From NCBI GenBank assembly GCA_964406155.1, contig CAYOQR010000019.1, forward strand, positions 1 through 64,000: 64,000 nucleotides of DNA, written 5' to 3'. The position numbers were made by a program, and so were the translations under genes. This DNA comes from Dongia_B sp964406155 (GTDB lineage Bacteria; Pseudomonadota; Alphaproteobacteria; Dongiales; Dongiaceae). Below the pieces are notes generated by a model, which did no database searches, was not told the origin of the DNA, and worked only from the letters and a program-made list of their open reading frames with translations. Of this stretch, positions 13,772 to 22,599 are shown one piece after another (position 1 is the first letter of the stretch; every line of letters starts with the position of its first letter).

Positions 13772-15490
13772 ATGTCAAGGCGTTATCATAATGGGCTTGG
13801 CCCGTCCGGCAAGACCATGGACGGCAAGACCGTGTGCGGCAAAACCGGCAATCCGGTTAAGGTGGGCAAGGCCGGGCGGGATCGCAAGGCCGGCCGGATG
13901 CTGCGCCGAGGCGGTCTGGCGCTGATGTCCCTGGCGACCCTCAATCTGGCGGCCTGCAGTTCCGGCCCGGCCCACTATGCCGGCGACCTCTATTCGGTCG
14001 CGGGCTTCAGCGGCGCGGTCATTTCCGATGAGCCGCGCGCGGCCCTCGTCGGGCGCGATATCCTGGCGGCCGGCGGCAATGCCAGCGATGCCATGGTGGC
14101 GATGTATTTCACCATGGCGGTGACCATGCCCTCGACGGCAGGGCTTGGCGGCGGCGGCGTCTGCATCGCCCATAACATCGGCAAGAAGGACAAGATCACC
14201 ACCAGCGTGATCGATTTCCTGCCGCGATCGGCCGCTGGCGGCCAGGTGGCAGTGCCGGGCAATGTGCGTGGCATGGCGGCGATCTGGGCGACTTTCGGCA
14301 AGCTGCCCTGGGCACAGTTGGTCGCGCCCAGCGAAACCCTGGCGAGCAACGGTACGCCGGTCAGCCGGGCGCTGGCCAACGACATCGCCGCCGGTGGTCA
14401 GGTCCTGCGCGACGATCCGCAGATGTCGGCTGTGTTCGTCCGCTCCGACGGGCAATTGTCGGGCGAGGCCGATAATCTGCGGCAGACGAAATTGGGTGCC
14501 ATCCTCGGCCAGATCCGTGCCCGGGGTGCGAGCGAATTCTATGGCGGCAACCTGGGGCAGCGCATCGCCGATGCGGCCCAGACGGCGGGCGCGCCGCTGA
14601 CGGTCGAGGACCTGCGCAACTTCAAGGCCAATATCTATAATCCGCTGCAGGTCCCCCTGGGCGACCAGACGGTCTATCTGCCGCAGCCGCCCGCCTCGGG
14701 CGGCGTCAGCACGGCGCAGATGCTGTCGATCCTGCAAACAACGGCAGGCGCGACGGGCAACCGGACGGATCTGCTGGCCGCGGCGAGCATGCGGGTCATG
14801 GCGGATCGCAGCAATTGGATGAAGCCCGGCGGCGACGCGAGCGGCGATGTCGCCGATCTGGTGTCCAGCAACCGGACCGGCCAGTTGATGGCGGGCTATC
14901 AGCCGGGCCGCGCCACGCCGGCCAGTGCCCTGACGCCGCCGGCGAAATCGCTGCCGGAGAACCCCTGGTCGTCGAGCGCCATCGCCGTCGATCTGAACGG
15001 TACGGCGATTACCTGCACCTTCACCATGAATGCGCTGTTCGGGGCCGCCCGTATGGCTGGCGATACCGGCATCATCCTGGCGCCGGCGCCGAACGATCAG
15101 GGGGCCGGCTTCAGCGCCTTGGCGCCGATGATGGTTGCGAACTCGCATAACGGCGAATTCTATTACGCCTCGGCTGCCAGCGGTGGCATGCCGGGAGCCT
15201 TGAACCAGGCGGTAGTCCTGCACGATACGCTGGAGAACAAGGTCACGCTGGACAAGGCGCTGCTGGCGTCGCGTGTGTTCGACAACGGCGAACCGGACAA
15301 GGTCTTCTATGAAGACGGCGCCGATGTCTCGGCGCTGACCGCGGCCGGCTATCAGGTGGAACAGCGCAACGGCCTCGGCAAGATCGACGCGATCTTCTGT
15401 CCCGGCGGCGCGCCGACCAATCCGGATAGCTGCGTCATGCGCAACGACTATCGCGGGAACGGTCTGGCCAGCTTCTACACGACGCATTGA
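13772..15490 (+). CDS. Gamma-glutamyltransferase-like lipoprotein, nucleophile position Ser
   Basis: A 572-aa member of the gamma-glutamyltransferase (Ntn-hydrolase) family. A lipobox LNLAAC at about residues 57-62 indicates a lipoprotein after a long basic Lys/Gly-rich N-region. ATG 13772 has CGGAG 6 nt upstream; ATG 13898 would give a tidier signal peptide (MLRRGGLALMSLATLNLAAC). The fold is recognisable from PSTAGLGGGG near the N terminus, PPASGGVSTAQML, and the small-subunit core VDLNGTAITCTFTMNALFG. Where the catalytic Thr is expected (TTHYS in E. coli GGT) the sequence reads SSSAI (residues 400-404), and the substrate-binding DFRE is DFLP. It is therefore either a Ser-nucleophile enzyme with altered substrate or inactive. 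Confidence 0.8.
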   Translation: MSRRYHNGLGPSGKTMDGKTVCGKTGNPVKVGKAGRDRKAGRMLRRGGLALMSLATLNLAACSSGPAHYAGDLYSVAGFSGAVISDEPRAALVGRDILAAGGNASDAMVAMYFTMAVTMPSTAGLGGGGVCIAHNIGKKDKITTSVIDFLPRSAAGGQVAVPGNVRGMAAIWATFGKLPWAQLVAPSETLASNGTPVSRALANDIAAGGQVLRDDPQMSAVFVRSDGQLSGEADNLRQTKLGAILGQIRARGASEFYGGNLGQRIADAAQTAGAPLTVEDLRNFKANIYNPLQVPLGDQTVYLPQPPASGGVSTAQMLSILQTTAGATGNRTDLLAAASMRVMADRSNWMKPGGDASGDVADLVSSNRTGQLMAGYQPGRATPASALTPPAKSLPENPWSSSAIAVDLNGTAITCTFTMNALFGAARMAGDTGIILAPAPNDQGAGFSALAPMMVANSHNGEFYYASAASGGMPGALNQAVVLHDTLENKVTLDKALLASRVFDNGEPDKVFYEDGADVSALTAAGYQVEQRNGLGKIDAIFCPGGAPTNPDSCVMRNDYRGNGLASFYTTH

Positions 15491-15505
15491 GGCTGGGCAC
15501 AGATC

Positions 15506-16654
15506 ATGCTGAAAATCGCCCAACGCGGCACGGTCGATCCCTTCATCGTCATGGAAGTGATGCGGGAGGCCAATCAACGTGCCGCGTCGGGTGAGGGCAT
15601 CCTCCATCTCGAGGTCGGCCAGCCCTCGACCCCGGCGCCACGTGTCGTCCGGGAGGCGGCCAGGCGGGCGCTCGAGGCCGAGCTGATCGGCTATACCGAC
15701 GCACTCGGCCTGCCGGCTTTGCGCCAGGCCATCTCCCAGCACTATCGCAACTTCTACGGGGCTGCGGTACCGGCCGAACGGATCGTGGTGACGACCGGCT
15801 CCTCCGCCGGGTTCCTGCTGGCTTTCCTCGCCGCCTTCGATCCCGGCGACCGTGTTGCCTTGGCCAGTCCCGGTTATCCCTGCTATCGCAACATCCTGCA
15901 GACCCTGGGGATCGAGCCGGTGATGTTGCCGATGACGGCGGACAGCAAGTTCCAGCCGACGGTCGAGGCCTTGCGTGATCTCGACGATCTGTCCCTCGAC
16001 GGCCTGATCGTCGCCAGCCCCTCCAATCCCGTGGGCGCCGTCATTCCCGGCGACAGCCTCGCCGGTCTTGCGCGGCATTGCCATGAGGCCGGGACGCGCC
16101 TGATCTCCGATGAGATCTATCACGGCATCACCTATGGTGCGCCGGCCGCCACCGTGGCGGCGATCGATGATCGGGCCGTGGTCGTCAACAGTTTCTCGAA
16201 ATATTTCTCGATGACCGGCTGGCGTCTTGGTTGGCTGGTTTTGCCGGAGGAGCTGATCCAGCCGGTCGAGCGCCTGGCGCAGAACTTTTTCATTTCGCCG
16301 CCGACCTTGTCGCAGCATGCGGGCATCGCCGCCTTCTCCGCGCATGAGGAGCTGCAGGCGAATCTGCGGCGCTATGCGGCCAATCGCGAGGTTCTGCTGA
16401 ACGGTCTGCCGCAGGCCGGCTTCGACCATCTGATCACCACGGATGGCGCCTTCTATGTCTATGCCGATGTCGGCACGATGACCGATGACAGCGTCGCCTT
16501 CGCGCGCCGCATTCTCGCCGAGACCGGCATTGCTGTGACGCCGGGTCTCGATTTCGATCCGGAGCGCGGACACCGTTTCCTGCGCTTCTCCTTTGCGGGT
16601 TCGACCGAGGACATGATCGAGGCGACGCGTCGCCTGAAGGCCTGGCGCCGCTGA
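15506..16654 (+). CDS. Class I/II pyridoxal-phosphate aminotransferase
   Basis: A 382-aa PLP enzyme of fold type I. It has SNPVG near 173-177, the ligand pair SDEIYHGITY (about 201-210), the Schiff-base lysine in NSFSKYFSMTGWRLGW (Lys232), and the carboxylate-binding Arg in LRFSFAGS near 366. The amino acid substrate cannot be told from sequence; the family includes aspartate and aromatic aminotransferases and the DapC type. It starts 15 bp after the GGT-like gene on the same strand, so the pair is likely co-transcribed, possibly for peptide or glutamate salvage. Confidence 0.88.
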   Translation: MLKIAQRGTVDPFIVMEVMREANQRAASGEGILHLEVGQPSTPAPRVVREAARRALEAELIGYTDALGLPALRQAISQHYRNFYGAAVPAERIVVTTGSSAGFLLAFLAAFDPGDRVALASPGYPCYRNILQTLGIEPVMLPMTADSKFQPTVEALRDLDDLSLDGLIVASPSNPVGAVIPGDSLAGLARHCHEAGTRLISDEIYHGITYGAPAATVAAIDDRAVVVNSFSKYFSMTGWRLGWLVLPEELIQPVERLAQNFFISPPTLSQHAGIAAFSAHEELQANLRRYAANREVLLNGLPQAGFDHLITTDGAFYVYADVGTMTDDSVAFARRILAETGIAVTPGLDFDPERGHRFLRFSFAGSTEDMIEATRRLKAWRR

Positions 16655-16678
16655 TCGGAGCTGTTCGGCAAAAGCCAG

Positions 16679-17470
16679 TTAAATGCGTTGCAGGATGATC
16701 GTTACCACGTCATAGGTGGCGGTAACAGGACCCCGCGCATCCAGTCGCCGCAGGACCTGACGCAAGGACCCGGCCGAAAGCGGACGGGCGCCGGCGGCGG
16801 GCAGGTCGGCACCGATCCGGCGCAGATCCAGCAGGAAATCCCGCGCGGTATCGTGGTGGCTGGTAAGCAGGCACCTGCGTTGCAGGATCAGCCGCGTCTG
16901 CGGCGGTACGGCAGCCGTCAGGGTCGCGGTATCGGGATAATCGGGTGTGCCGGGCAGCAGGCCAAGATCGGCATGGACGGCGCGCCATTCCTGGAACGTC
17001 TCGCGGCCGAGCGTGGTGAAGGCGATGAAGCCGTTCGGCCGCAGGAGATCGCTGAGCCGCGCCAGGCTGCCGTGCAGATCGAGAAACCATTGCATGGCGA
17101 AATTGGCGCAGATCAGATCGAAGCCCGGCATAGTGATACCGGGCGCGGCGAGTGCCGCCTGTTCGGCATTCATCGCGACAAATCGCAGGCCGGGACGGCC
17201 CGTCAGGCGGCTGCGGCAGGTGGTGACCATGGCGGGGGCGATGTCACTGATCACCGCCTGCATATCGGGCAGGGCCTCGCAGAGCCGGCGCGTGAACGTG
17301 CCGGGCCCGCAGCCGAGCTCCAGCAGCCGGGGCTGGGGCGGCAATGGCAAGGCGGCGATTTCGGCCGCCAGGAAATCCGCCGATTGCCGTTGGATATCAG
17401 CGGCCTCGTCATACTGCTCGGCGGCATCGGCGAAACGCTGCGCGATGTTGCGTTGCCTTGCTTCAGCCAT
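16679..17470 (-). CDS. bioC: Malonyl-ACP O-methyltransferase
   Basis: BioC methylates malonyl-ACP so that the fatty acid enzymes can build the pimeloyl chain for biotin. The 263-aa protein has the SAM-binding motif LLELGCGPGTFTRRL (about 47-61), DIAPAMV and a later FDLICANFAMQWF segment, all typical of BioC. The ATG at 17470 follows the open frame start by 38 codons and matches family N termini (RNIAQRFADAAEQYDEAADIQ); it overlaps the end of the preceding hydrolase gene by 8 bp. It is last in the bioB-bioA-bioF-hydrolase-bioC operon. Confidence 0.92.
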   Translation of the reverse strand: MAEARQRNIAQRFADAAEQYDEAADIQRQSADFLAAEIAALPLPPQPRLLELGCGPGTFTRRLCEALPDMQAVISDIAPAMVTTCRSRLTGRPGLRFVAMNAEQAALAAPGITMPGFDLICANFAMQWFLDLHGSLARLSDLLRPNGFIAFTTLGRETFQEWRAVHADLGLLPGTPDYPDTATLTAAVPPQTRLILQRRCLLTSHHDTARDFLLDLRRIGADLPAAGARPLSAGSLRQVLRRLDARGPVTATYDVVTIILQRI

Positions 17471-18095
17471 GGCCGGCCTCCAGCCAGGCCTGGCGCAGGC
17501 GGGCTGCGACCCAATCCGGTTCCTGCACCGGCAGCGCGTGATCCGCTGTCTCATGCCAATGCACGGCATGGCCGGCGAAGGCATGTGCGGTCATCGCCGC
17601 AGGAACGATCTTGTCCGCGCGGCTGGCGAGCACGGTCAGCGGTTTCTGCCAGCCGGCCAATTGGCTTCGGCCGTCCCAGTCTTCGAGCCAGGTCAGTCCC
17701 GCTTGCAGGCGTTCCATCTGTGGTGTGCCGCTCGGCCCGGCCGCACCGCAGCGCTGCCAGAAATCGGCGAGCACGGCATCGGGCTGTCGGCTGAATTGTT
17801 GCCGCATGCGGGTCAGTAAACGGGGAGCGATGGCCGGCTGGAAATCCGGGGCTTCCGTGAAGCGGGGAAAACCGTTGACCGCCACCAGACCGGTGCAGGC
17901 GGCACTCGCGTCGCGCAGCAGCCGGAGGAAGCCGAGGGAATGGCCGACGCCGAGATAAGGTTCCCTCGGCAGCGATACGCGCGGTGAACCGAAGAAACCG
18001 AGATCGAGCCGCATCACCGGCAGATCGCCGAGCGCCGCCGCGACCTTATCCCAGATCCGATGATCATAGCCCCAGCCGTGAACCAGCACGATCAT
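17463..18095 (-). CDS. Short alpha/beta hydrolase, probable pimeloyl-ACP methyl ester esterase
   Basis: A 210-aa alpha/beta hydrolase between bioF and bioC. It starts MIVLVHGWGYDHRIWD (oxyanion-loop HGWG), has the nucleophile elbow GVGHSLG (Ser near 58), and ends with an acid in ASRADKIVP and a His in ADHALPV. Position next to bioC argues that it removes the methyl ester from pimeloyl-ACP, the job of BioH. It is about 45 residues shorter than E. coli BioH and not closely similar to it, so it may be one of the alternative esterase classes. The ATG at 18095 is chosen because the fold starts there; the 6-bp gap to bioF implies coupling. Confidence 0.8.
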   Translation of the reverse strand: MIVLVHGWGYDHRIWDKVAAALGDLPVMRLDLGFFGSPRVSLPREPYLGVGHSLGFLRLLRDASAACTGLVAVNGFPRFTEAPDFQPAIAPRLLTRMRQQFSRQPDAVLADFWQRCGAAGPSGTPQMERLQAGLTWLEDWDGRSQLAGWQKPLTVLASRADKIVPAAMTAHAFAGHAVHWHETADHALPVQEPDWVAARLRQAWLEAGHG

Positions 18096-18100
18096 GATGC

Positions 18101-19279
18101 TTATCCGAAGGCCGTTATCGCGTCGATCAACCGGTCGATATCGTTGCCGGTATGAGCGGCACTGAGGGAGAGGCGCAGCCGGCTGCCACCGGCGGGAACC
18201 GTCGGCGGGCGGATGGCGACACCCAGCAGGCCGGCGGTCTCCAGATGCCGCTGCATCGCCAGCGCGGCTTCCTCTTCGCCAAGCAATACTGGTACGATCT
18301 GACTGCGCGACGGGCCGCAATCGAAGCCCGCCGCCTGCACGGCCTGCCGCAATCGATCGGCCTCCCGATGCAAGGCTGCCCGTTCGGCCTCCAGGGTGGG
18401 GACGATCTCCAGCGCTGCTTCCAAACTACCGAACACCGATGGCGGCAAGGCGGTCGAATAGACGAAGCCGGCGCAGCGCGTGGTGAGATAGTCGATCAAA
18501 GCACGCGACCCGGCGACATAGGCGCCGAAACCGCCGAGCGCCTTGCCGAGCGTCCCCATGACGATATCGACGCGCCCCGGCACCGCCGCCGCGAGGCCGC
18601 GACCTTGCGGCCCCAGCACGCCGGTCGCATGCGCTTCATCGACATAGATCAGGGCGCCATGATGGGCCGCGAGTTCCGTCAGCGCAGCCAGATCGCAACA
18701 ATCGCCATCCATGCTGAAGACCGATTCCGTGACGATCAGACGCGGCCCGGCTTTGGCTGCTTCGCGCGCCAGCAGGTGATCCAGATGATCGAGATCGTTA
18801 TGCCGGAAGCGGATCTGCCGGATCGATGCGGCTGCCAGGCCGTGATGCAGGCTGGCATGGATCAGGCGGTCGGTGAAGACAAGCGGTTCGCCTTCGCCGC
18901 GCAACAGCTCGATCAGGGCCGGCAGGATCGTCGCATTCGCCTGGAACCCGCTGGCGAAAATCAGCGCAGCCTCGGTTCCCTTGAAGGCTGCCAGGCGTTG
19001 CTCGATCTCGAGATAGGCCGTGGCGGTGCCGGTGATCAGGCGCGCCGAGGCCGATCCGGCACCATGGCGCCGCGTCCAGGCGATGGCGCCCTCGATCAGG
19101 CGCGGATGCTGCGACAGGCCGAGATAGTCGTTGGAGGAGAAATCGATCAGGCGGCGCCCGTCCGCATAGGTCGCGATGGTACCGTGACGCTCGATACCGC
19201 GTAGCCGCCGCCGCTGCCGTTGCTGCTCCAGGGTCTCCAGGCGCTCCCGCAGCAGGCGATCTAGATCCGGCACGGCCAT
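18101..19279 (-). CDS. bioF: 8-amino-7-oxononanoate synthase
   Basis: BioF condenses pimeloyl-ACP (or -CoA) with alanine to give 8-amino-7-oxononanoate. The 392-aa PLP enzyme shows INGxxA-like N-terminal helices, RLIDFSSNDYLGLSQHP near 42-58, the alpha-oxoamine synthase signatures VTESVFSMDGD and YVDEAHATGVLG, and the PLP lysine in MGTLGKALGGFGAY. Length is normal. It follows bioA by 14 bp in the same operon. Confidence 0.95.
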   Translation of the reverse strand: MAVPDLDRLLRERLETLEQQRQRRRLRGIERHGTIATYADGRRLIDFSSNDYLGLSQHPRLIEGAIAWTRRHGAGSASARLITGTATAYLEIEQRLAAFKGTEAALIFASGFQANATILPALIELLRGEGEPLVFTDRLIHASLHHGLAAASIRQIRFRHNDLDHLDHLLAREAAKAGPRLIVTESVFSMDGDCCDLAALTELAAHHGALIYVDEAHATGVLGPQGRGLAAAVPGRVDIVMGTLGKALGGFGAYVAGSRALIDYLTTRCAGFVYSTALPPSVFGSLEAALEIVPTLEAERAALHREADRLRQAVQAAGFDCGPSRSQIVPVLLGEEEAALAMQRHLETAGLLGVAIRPPTVPAGGSRLRLSLSAAHTGNDIDRLIDAITAFG

Positions 19280-19293
19280 GTTTTCAAGCGCGC

Positions 19294-20625
19294 TCAGGCG
19301 CGCTCGCGCGACCAGGCCGTCACCACTTTGACCACGGCATCGGTCAGACTGGCGAGATCCGCGGGGGCGATTACGAAGGGCGGCATCAGATAGACGATGT
19401 CACCAAACGGACGCACCCAGACGCCTTGTTCGATGAGACGCGGTTTCAGCCAATTGGCTTCGCCCGCGCGGTCCAGCTGCACGACGCCGATGGCGCCCTT
19501 GACCCGGACATCGACCACGCCCTTGAGGTCGCGGCAGGCGGCGAGGCGATCGCGCAATTGCGCTTCGATGGCGGCAACCTGGGTCAGGCGCGGTTCGCGT
19601 TCGAAGAGATCGAGCGAGGCATTGGCGGCGGCGCAGGCCAGGGGATTGCCCATATAGGTGGGGCCGTGCATCAACGCGGTGGCCGCGCTGTCGGAGAGGA
19701 AGGCCTCATAGACGCGCCGCGTGGCGACGGTCGCGGCCAAGGGCAGCGTGCCGCCGGTCAAGGCCTTCGAGAGCGTGATGATATCCGGCACGATCCCGGC
19801 CTGCTCGCAGGCGAACAGGGTACCTGTACGGCCGAAGCCCGTCATGATCTCGTCCAGGATCAGGAGATGGTCCTGTTCGTCGCAGGCCTGGCGGATGAAG
19901 GCGAGGGTTTCGGCGTCATGCATCTTGAGGCCGCCGGCACCCTGGACCAGCGGCTCGATGATGACGCCGGCGATCTCGTCGCGCCGCGATGCCAGCACCG
20001 CGCGGAAAGCGCTGCGTTGCTCGGCTGTGCGTGGCACGTCGACGACGATCTGCTGCGGCAGATAGCCGGCGAAGAGGGCATGCATGCCTTCGTCCGGATC
20101 GCAGATCGACATGCAGGCCATGGTGTCGCCGTGATAGCCGAAGCGGAAGGAGACGAAGCGGTAGCGGCCCGTGATGCCGCGATTGATCCAGTACTGCACC
20201 GCCATTTTCAGCGCGACCTCGACGGAGACCGAGCCGGATTCGGAGAAGAAGACGTGATCGAGATCGCCGGGCAGCAAAGCGGCGAGGCGCTGCGCCAGGA
20301 GCAGCACGGGCTCATGCACCAGCCCGCCCAGCATGACATGGGGCAGATGCTGGATCTGCTCGACGACGCTCGCACGGATATGCGGATGGTTGTAGCCGTG
20401 ACAGGCGGTCCACCAGGAGGAGATGCCGTCGATCAGATTGCACCCGTCGGCGAGATGCAATCGCACACCGTCGGCCGAGACGATCGGCAGCGGCGTCGGC
20501 AGATTGCGCATCTGCGTATAGGGCAGCCAGAGATGCGGCAGTCCGCCTTGTAGCCAATCCGGCCGTGGCATCGGGGGAGGCATCGGTGCGGCGGCCTCAG
20601 GCATGGCAGGCTTTGCCGCAGACAT
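19294..20625 (-). CDS. bioA: Adenosylmethionine-8-amino-7-oxononanoate aminotransferase
   Basis: BioA transfers an amino group from S-adenosylmethionine to 8-amino-7-oxononanoate, giving 7,8-diaminononanoate. The 443-aa class III aminotransferase contains LWLPYTQM at the N terminus (BioA signature), GISSWWTACHGYNHP, LILDEIMTGFGRTGTLFACE and the PLP lysine in ITLSKALTGG. The ATG at 20625 lies inside the end of bioB (29-bp overlap); later in-frame Met codons at residues 8 and 15 are alternatives, since the first 18 residues are low-complexity Pro/Ala/Met. Confidence 0.95.
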   Translation of the reverse strand: MSAAKPAMPEAAAPMPPPMPRPDWLQGGLPHLWLPYTQMRNLPTPLPIVSADGVRLHLADGCNLIDGISSWWTACHGYNHPHIRASVVEQIQHLPHVMLGGLVHEPVLLLAQRLAALLPGDLDHVFFSESGSVSVEVALKMAVQYWINRGITGRYRFVSFRFGYHGDTMACMSICDPDEGMHALFAGYLPQQIVVDVPRTAEQRSAFRAVLASRRDEIAGVIIEPLVQGAGGLKMHDAETLAFIRQACDEQDHLLILDEIMTGFGRTGTLFACEQAGIVPDIITLSKALTGGTLPLAATVATRRVYEAFLSDSAATALMHGPTYMGNPLACAAANASLDLFEREPRLTQVAAIEAQLRDRLAACRDLKGVVDVRVKGAIGVVQLDRAGEANWLKPRLIEQGVWVRPFGDIVYLMPPFVIAPADLASLTDAVVKVVTAWSRERA

Positions 20626-21646
20626 GTTCGGCCGCGACTGCCATGGCTTCCGTCTCGGCTTCGGTCACCGGCAGGTCCATCGGCTTCAGGCCCAGTTTCG
20701 CGAACAGGGTCGCATCGCGGTTGCGTTCCGGATTGGCGGTGGTCAGTAGCTTGGCGCCGACGAAGATCGAATTCGCACCGGCGAGGAAGGCGAGGGCCTG
20801 GGTTTCGTCGCTCATGGTTTCGCGGCCGGCCGAAAGGCGGACCATGGATTGCGGCATCATGATGCGGGCGATGGCGATGGTGCGGATGAATTCCAGCGGA
20901 TCCAGCTTCTCGCGCCCGTAGAGCGGCGTGCCGGGAACCTGCATCAGCATGTTGATCGGCACGGATTCAGGGTGGATCGGCAGATTGGCAAGGGTCACCA
21001 GCATGCTGGCGCGGTCGCGGCGTTCCTCACCAATCCCGACGATGCCGCCGCAGCAGACCTTGATGCCGGCATCGCGCACATGGCCCAGGGTTTCGAGCCG
21101 GTCGTCCATGTGCCGCGTGGTGATGATCTCGCCGTAATATTCCGGCGAGGTGTCGATATTGTGGTTATAGTAATCGAGGCCCGCTTCCTTGAGGCGCTGC
21201 GCCTGATCGGATGTCAGCATGCCGAGGGTGACGCAGCTTTCCATGCCGAGGGCACGGACACCGCGGATCATGTCGGAGATCTGCTCGACATCCCGGTCCT
21301 TCAATTCGCGCCAGGCGGCACCCATGCAATAGCGCGAGGCGCCGTTGGCCTTGGCCTTGCGGGCTTCCGCCAGCACCGCGTCGACCGACATCAGCTTTTC
21401 CGCGTCGACGCCGGTCGAATAGCGGGCGGCCTGCGAGCAATAGGCGCAGTCCTCGGCGCAGCCGCCGGTCTTGATCGAGAGCAGGGTCGCGAGCTGCACT
21501 TCATTGGCCGGGAAATGCCGCCGGTGAATCGTCTGCGCGCGGAAGATCAGATCGTTGAACGGCAGGTCGAACAACGCTTCCACTTCGGCGACGGCCCAGT
21601 CGTGACGGATCTCGGTTCCGGTTTCGCTCGTTGCGACAAGGCTCAT
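20597..21646 (-). CDS. bioB: Biotin synthase
   Basis: BioB is a radical-SAM enzyme that inserts sulfur into dethiobiotin. The 349-aa protein has the [4Fe-4S] motif GGCAEDCAYCSQ (CxxxCxxC, about 57-68), YYNHNIDTSPEYY near 155, GGIVGIGE and the conserved Arg/Cys set for the auxiliary [2Fe-2S] cluster. Its C terminus carries CGKAC. First gene of the minus-strand bio operon, divergent from bioD with 171 bp between. It is a client of the Isc system encoded at 46-54 kb. Confidence 0.97.
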   Translation of the reverse strand: MSLVATSETGTEIRHDWAVAEVEALFDLPFNDLIFRAQTIHRRHFPANEVQLATLLSIKTGGCAEDCAYCSQAARYSTGVDAEKLMSVDAVLAEARKAKANGASRYCMGAAWRELKDRDVEQISDMIRGVRALGMESCVTLGMLTSDQAQRLKEAGLDYYNHNIDTSPEYYGEIITTRHMDDRLETLGHVRDAGIKVCCGGIVGIGEERRDRASMLVTLANLPIHPESVPINMLMQVPGTPLYGREKLDPLEFIRTIAIARIMMPQSMVRLSAGRETMSDETQALAFLAGANSIFVGAKLLTTANPERNRDATLFAKLGLKPMDLPVTEAETEAMAVAAEHVCGKACHA

Positions 21647-21817
21647 CGCCCGCTCCTCGAAAATGTCACCTGGCGCCCCCTCGGCGCCGACTGCAGGGAA
21701 GGCCGCGACTTGCCGGCGCGGCTGCAGCCCGGTAAAGGAAGCCGGACGCTATCGGCGGCGCCCCTGCCTGTCAAGCGAGCGCCCCGCAAGTCCTTGTTCA
21801 GATTGGAGGACCTTCCT

Positions 21818-22513
21818 ATGAGCCAAGGTCGCAACCGTGCTTTTTTCGTCACAGCGACAGGGACTGATATCGGCAAGACCTATGTCAGCGCCGCTTTGTT
21901 GCGTCATTGGCGTGCTGCCGGCCGGCATGTCGCGGCCCTGAAGCCTGTCCTCAGCGGCTTCGATCAGGCATCGGCGCAGGCGAGCGATGCGGGCGCGCTG
22001 TTGCAGGCCTTGGGGCAGCCTGTGGATAGCGCGCATCTCGACCGGGTGGCGCCTTGGCGTTTCGCGGCCCCCCTATCACCCGATATGGCGGCGGCGCGGG
22101 AAGGGAAGCGGATTGATCTTTCGGCGGTGACGGATTTCTGCCGCGCCGGCGTGGCGGGCGATCATGAGACGATCCTGATCGAAGGGGTTGGCGGCGTGAT
22201 GGTACCGCTGTCGCCGAGTGCAACGGTTCTCGATTGGATGGAGGCGTTGGCCTTGCCGATCATTCTCGTGACCGGCAGCTATCTCGGAACGCTCAGCCAC
22301 ACGCTGACCGCGCTGACGACATTGGCCGCGCGCCAGCTATCTGTCGCGGCGGTCGTTCTCAACGAATCACCGGAGAATCCTGTCCCACTGGCAGAAACGG
22401 CGATTACCCTGAAACAGCATTGGCCGGGCCTTGTTCTCGCCGGGCTGAGCCGGCCGGCAACGACGGCGGAGGTTGCACACCTGGCCGATCTGCTGGATGG
22501 AGCAGCCGACTGA
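21818..22513 (+). CDS. bioD: Dethiobiotin synthetase
   Basis: BioD closes the ureido ring of dethiobiotin using ATP and CO2. The 231-aa protein starts MSQGRNRAFFVTATGTDIGKTYVSAALL, with the P-loop GTDIGKT, followed by ALKPVLSG, and the EGVGGVMVPL signature near 124-133. The ATG at 21818 has GGAGG 8 nt upstream; a longer frame reading through the bioB promoter region is an artefact. It is transcribed away from bioB, and a strong terminator follows 33 bp after the stop. I saw no BioR-type box (TTATxxATAA) in the shared promoter region. Confidence 0.95.
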   Translation: MSQGRNRAFFVTATGTDIGKTYVSAALLRHWRAAGRHVAALKPVLSGFDQASAQASDAGALLQALGQPVDSAHLDRVAPWRFAAPLSPDMAAAREGKRIDLSAVTDFCRAGVAGDHETILIEGVGGVMVPLSPSATVLDWMEALALPIILVTGSYLGTLSHTLTALTTLAARQLSVAAVVLNESPENPVPLAETAITLKQHWPGLVLAGLSRPATTAEVAHLADLLDGAAD

Positions 22514-22546
22514 ACAGGCGCCGGCTGACCGGATGATGCGACAGCA

Positions 22547-22573
22547 AAAAGCCCGGCCAATGGCCGGGCTTTT
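22547..22573. terminator. Rho-independent terminator between bioD and rne
   Basis: AAAAGCCCGGCC (22547-22558), loop AAT, then GGCCGGGCTTTT (22562-22573): a perfect 12-bp stem with a T-run on either strand. It serves the convergent bioD and rne genes. Confidence 0.9.
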
Positions 22574-22599
22574 CGATTATCTGGATGCGACGGCGCCGT

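Noticed and set aside
13775..16573. 932-codon open frame on the minus strand
   Set aside because: It lies antisense to the GGT-like and aminotransferase genes, has an Arg/Gly/His-rich composition and no domain.
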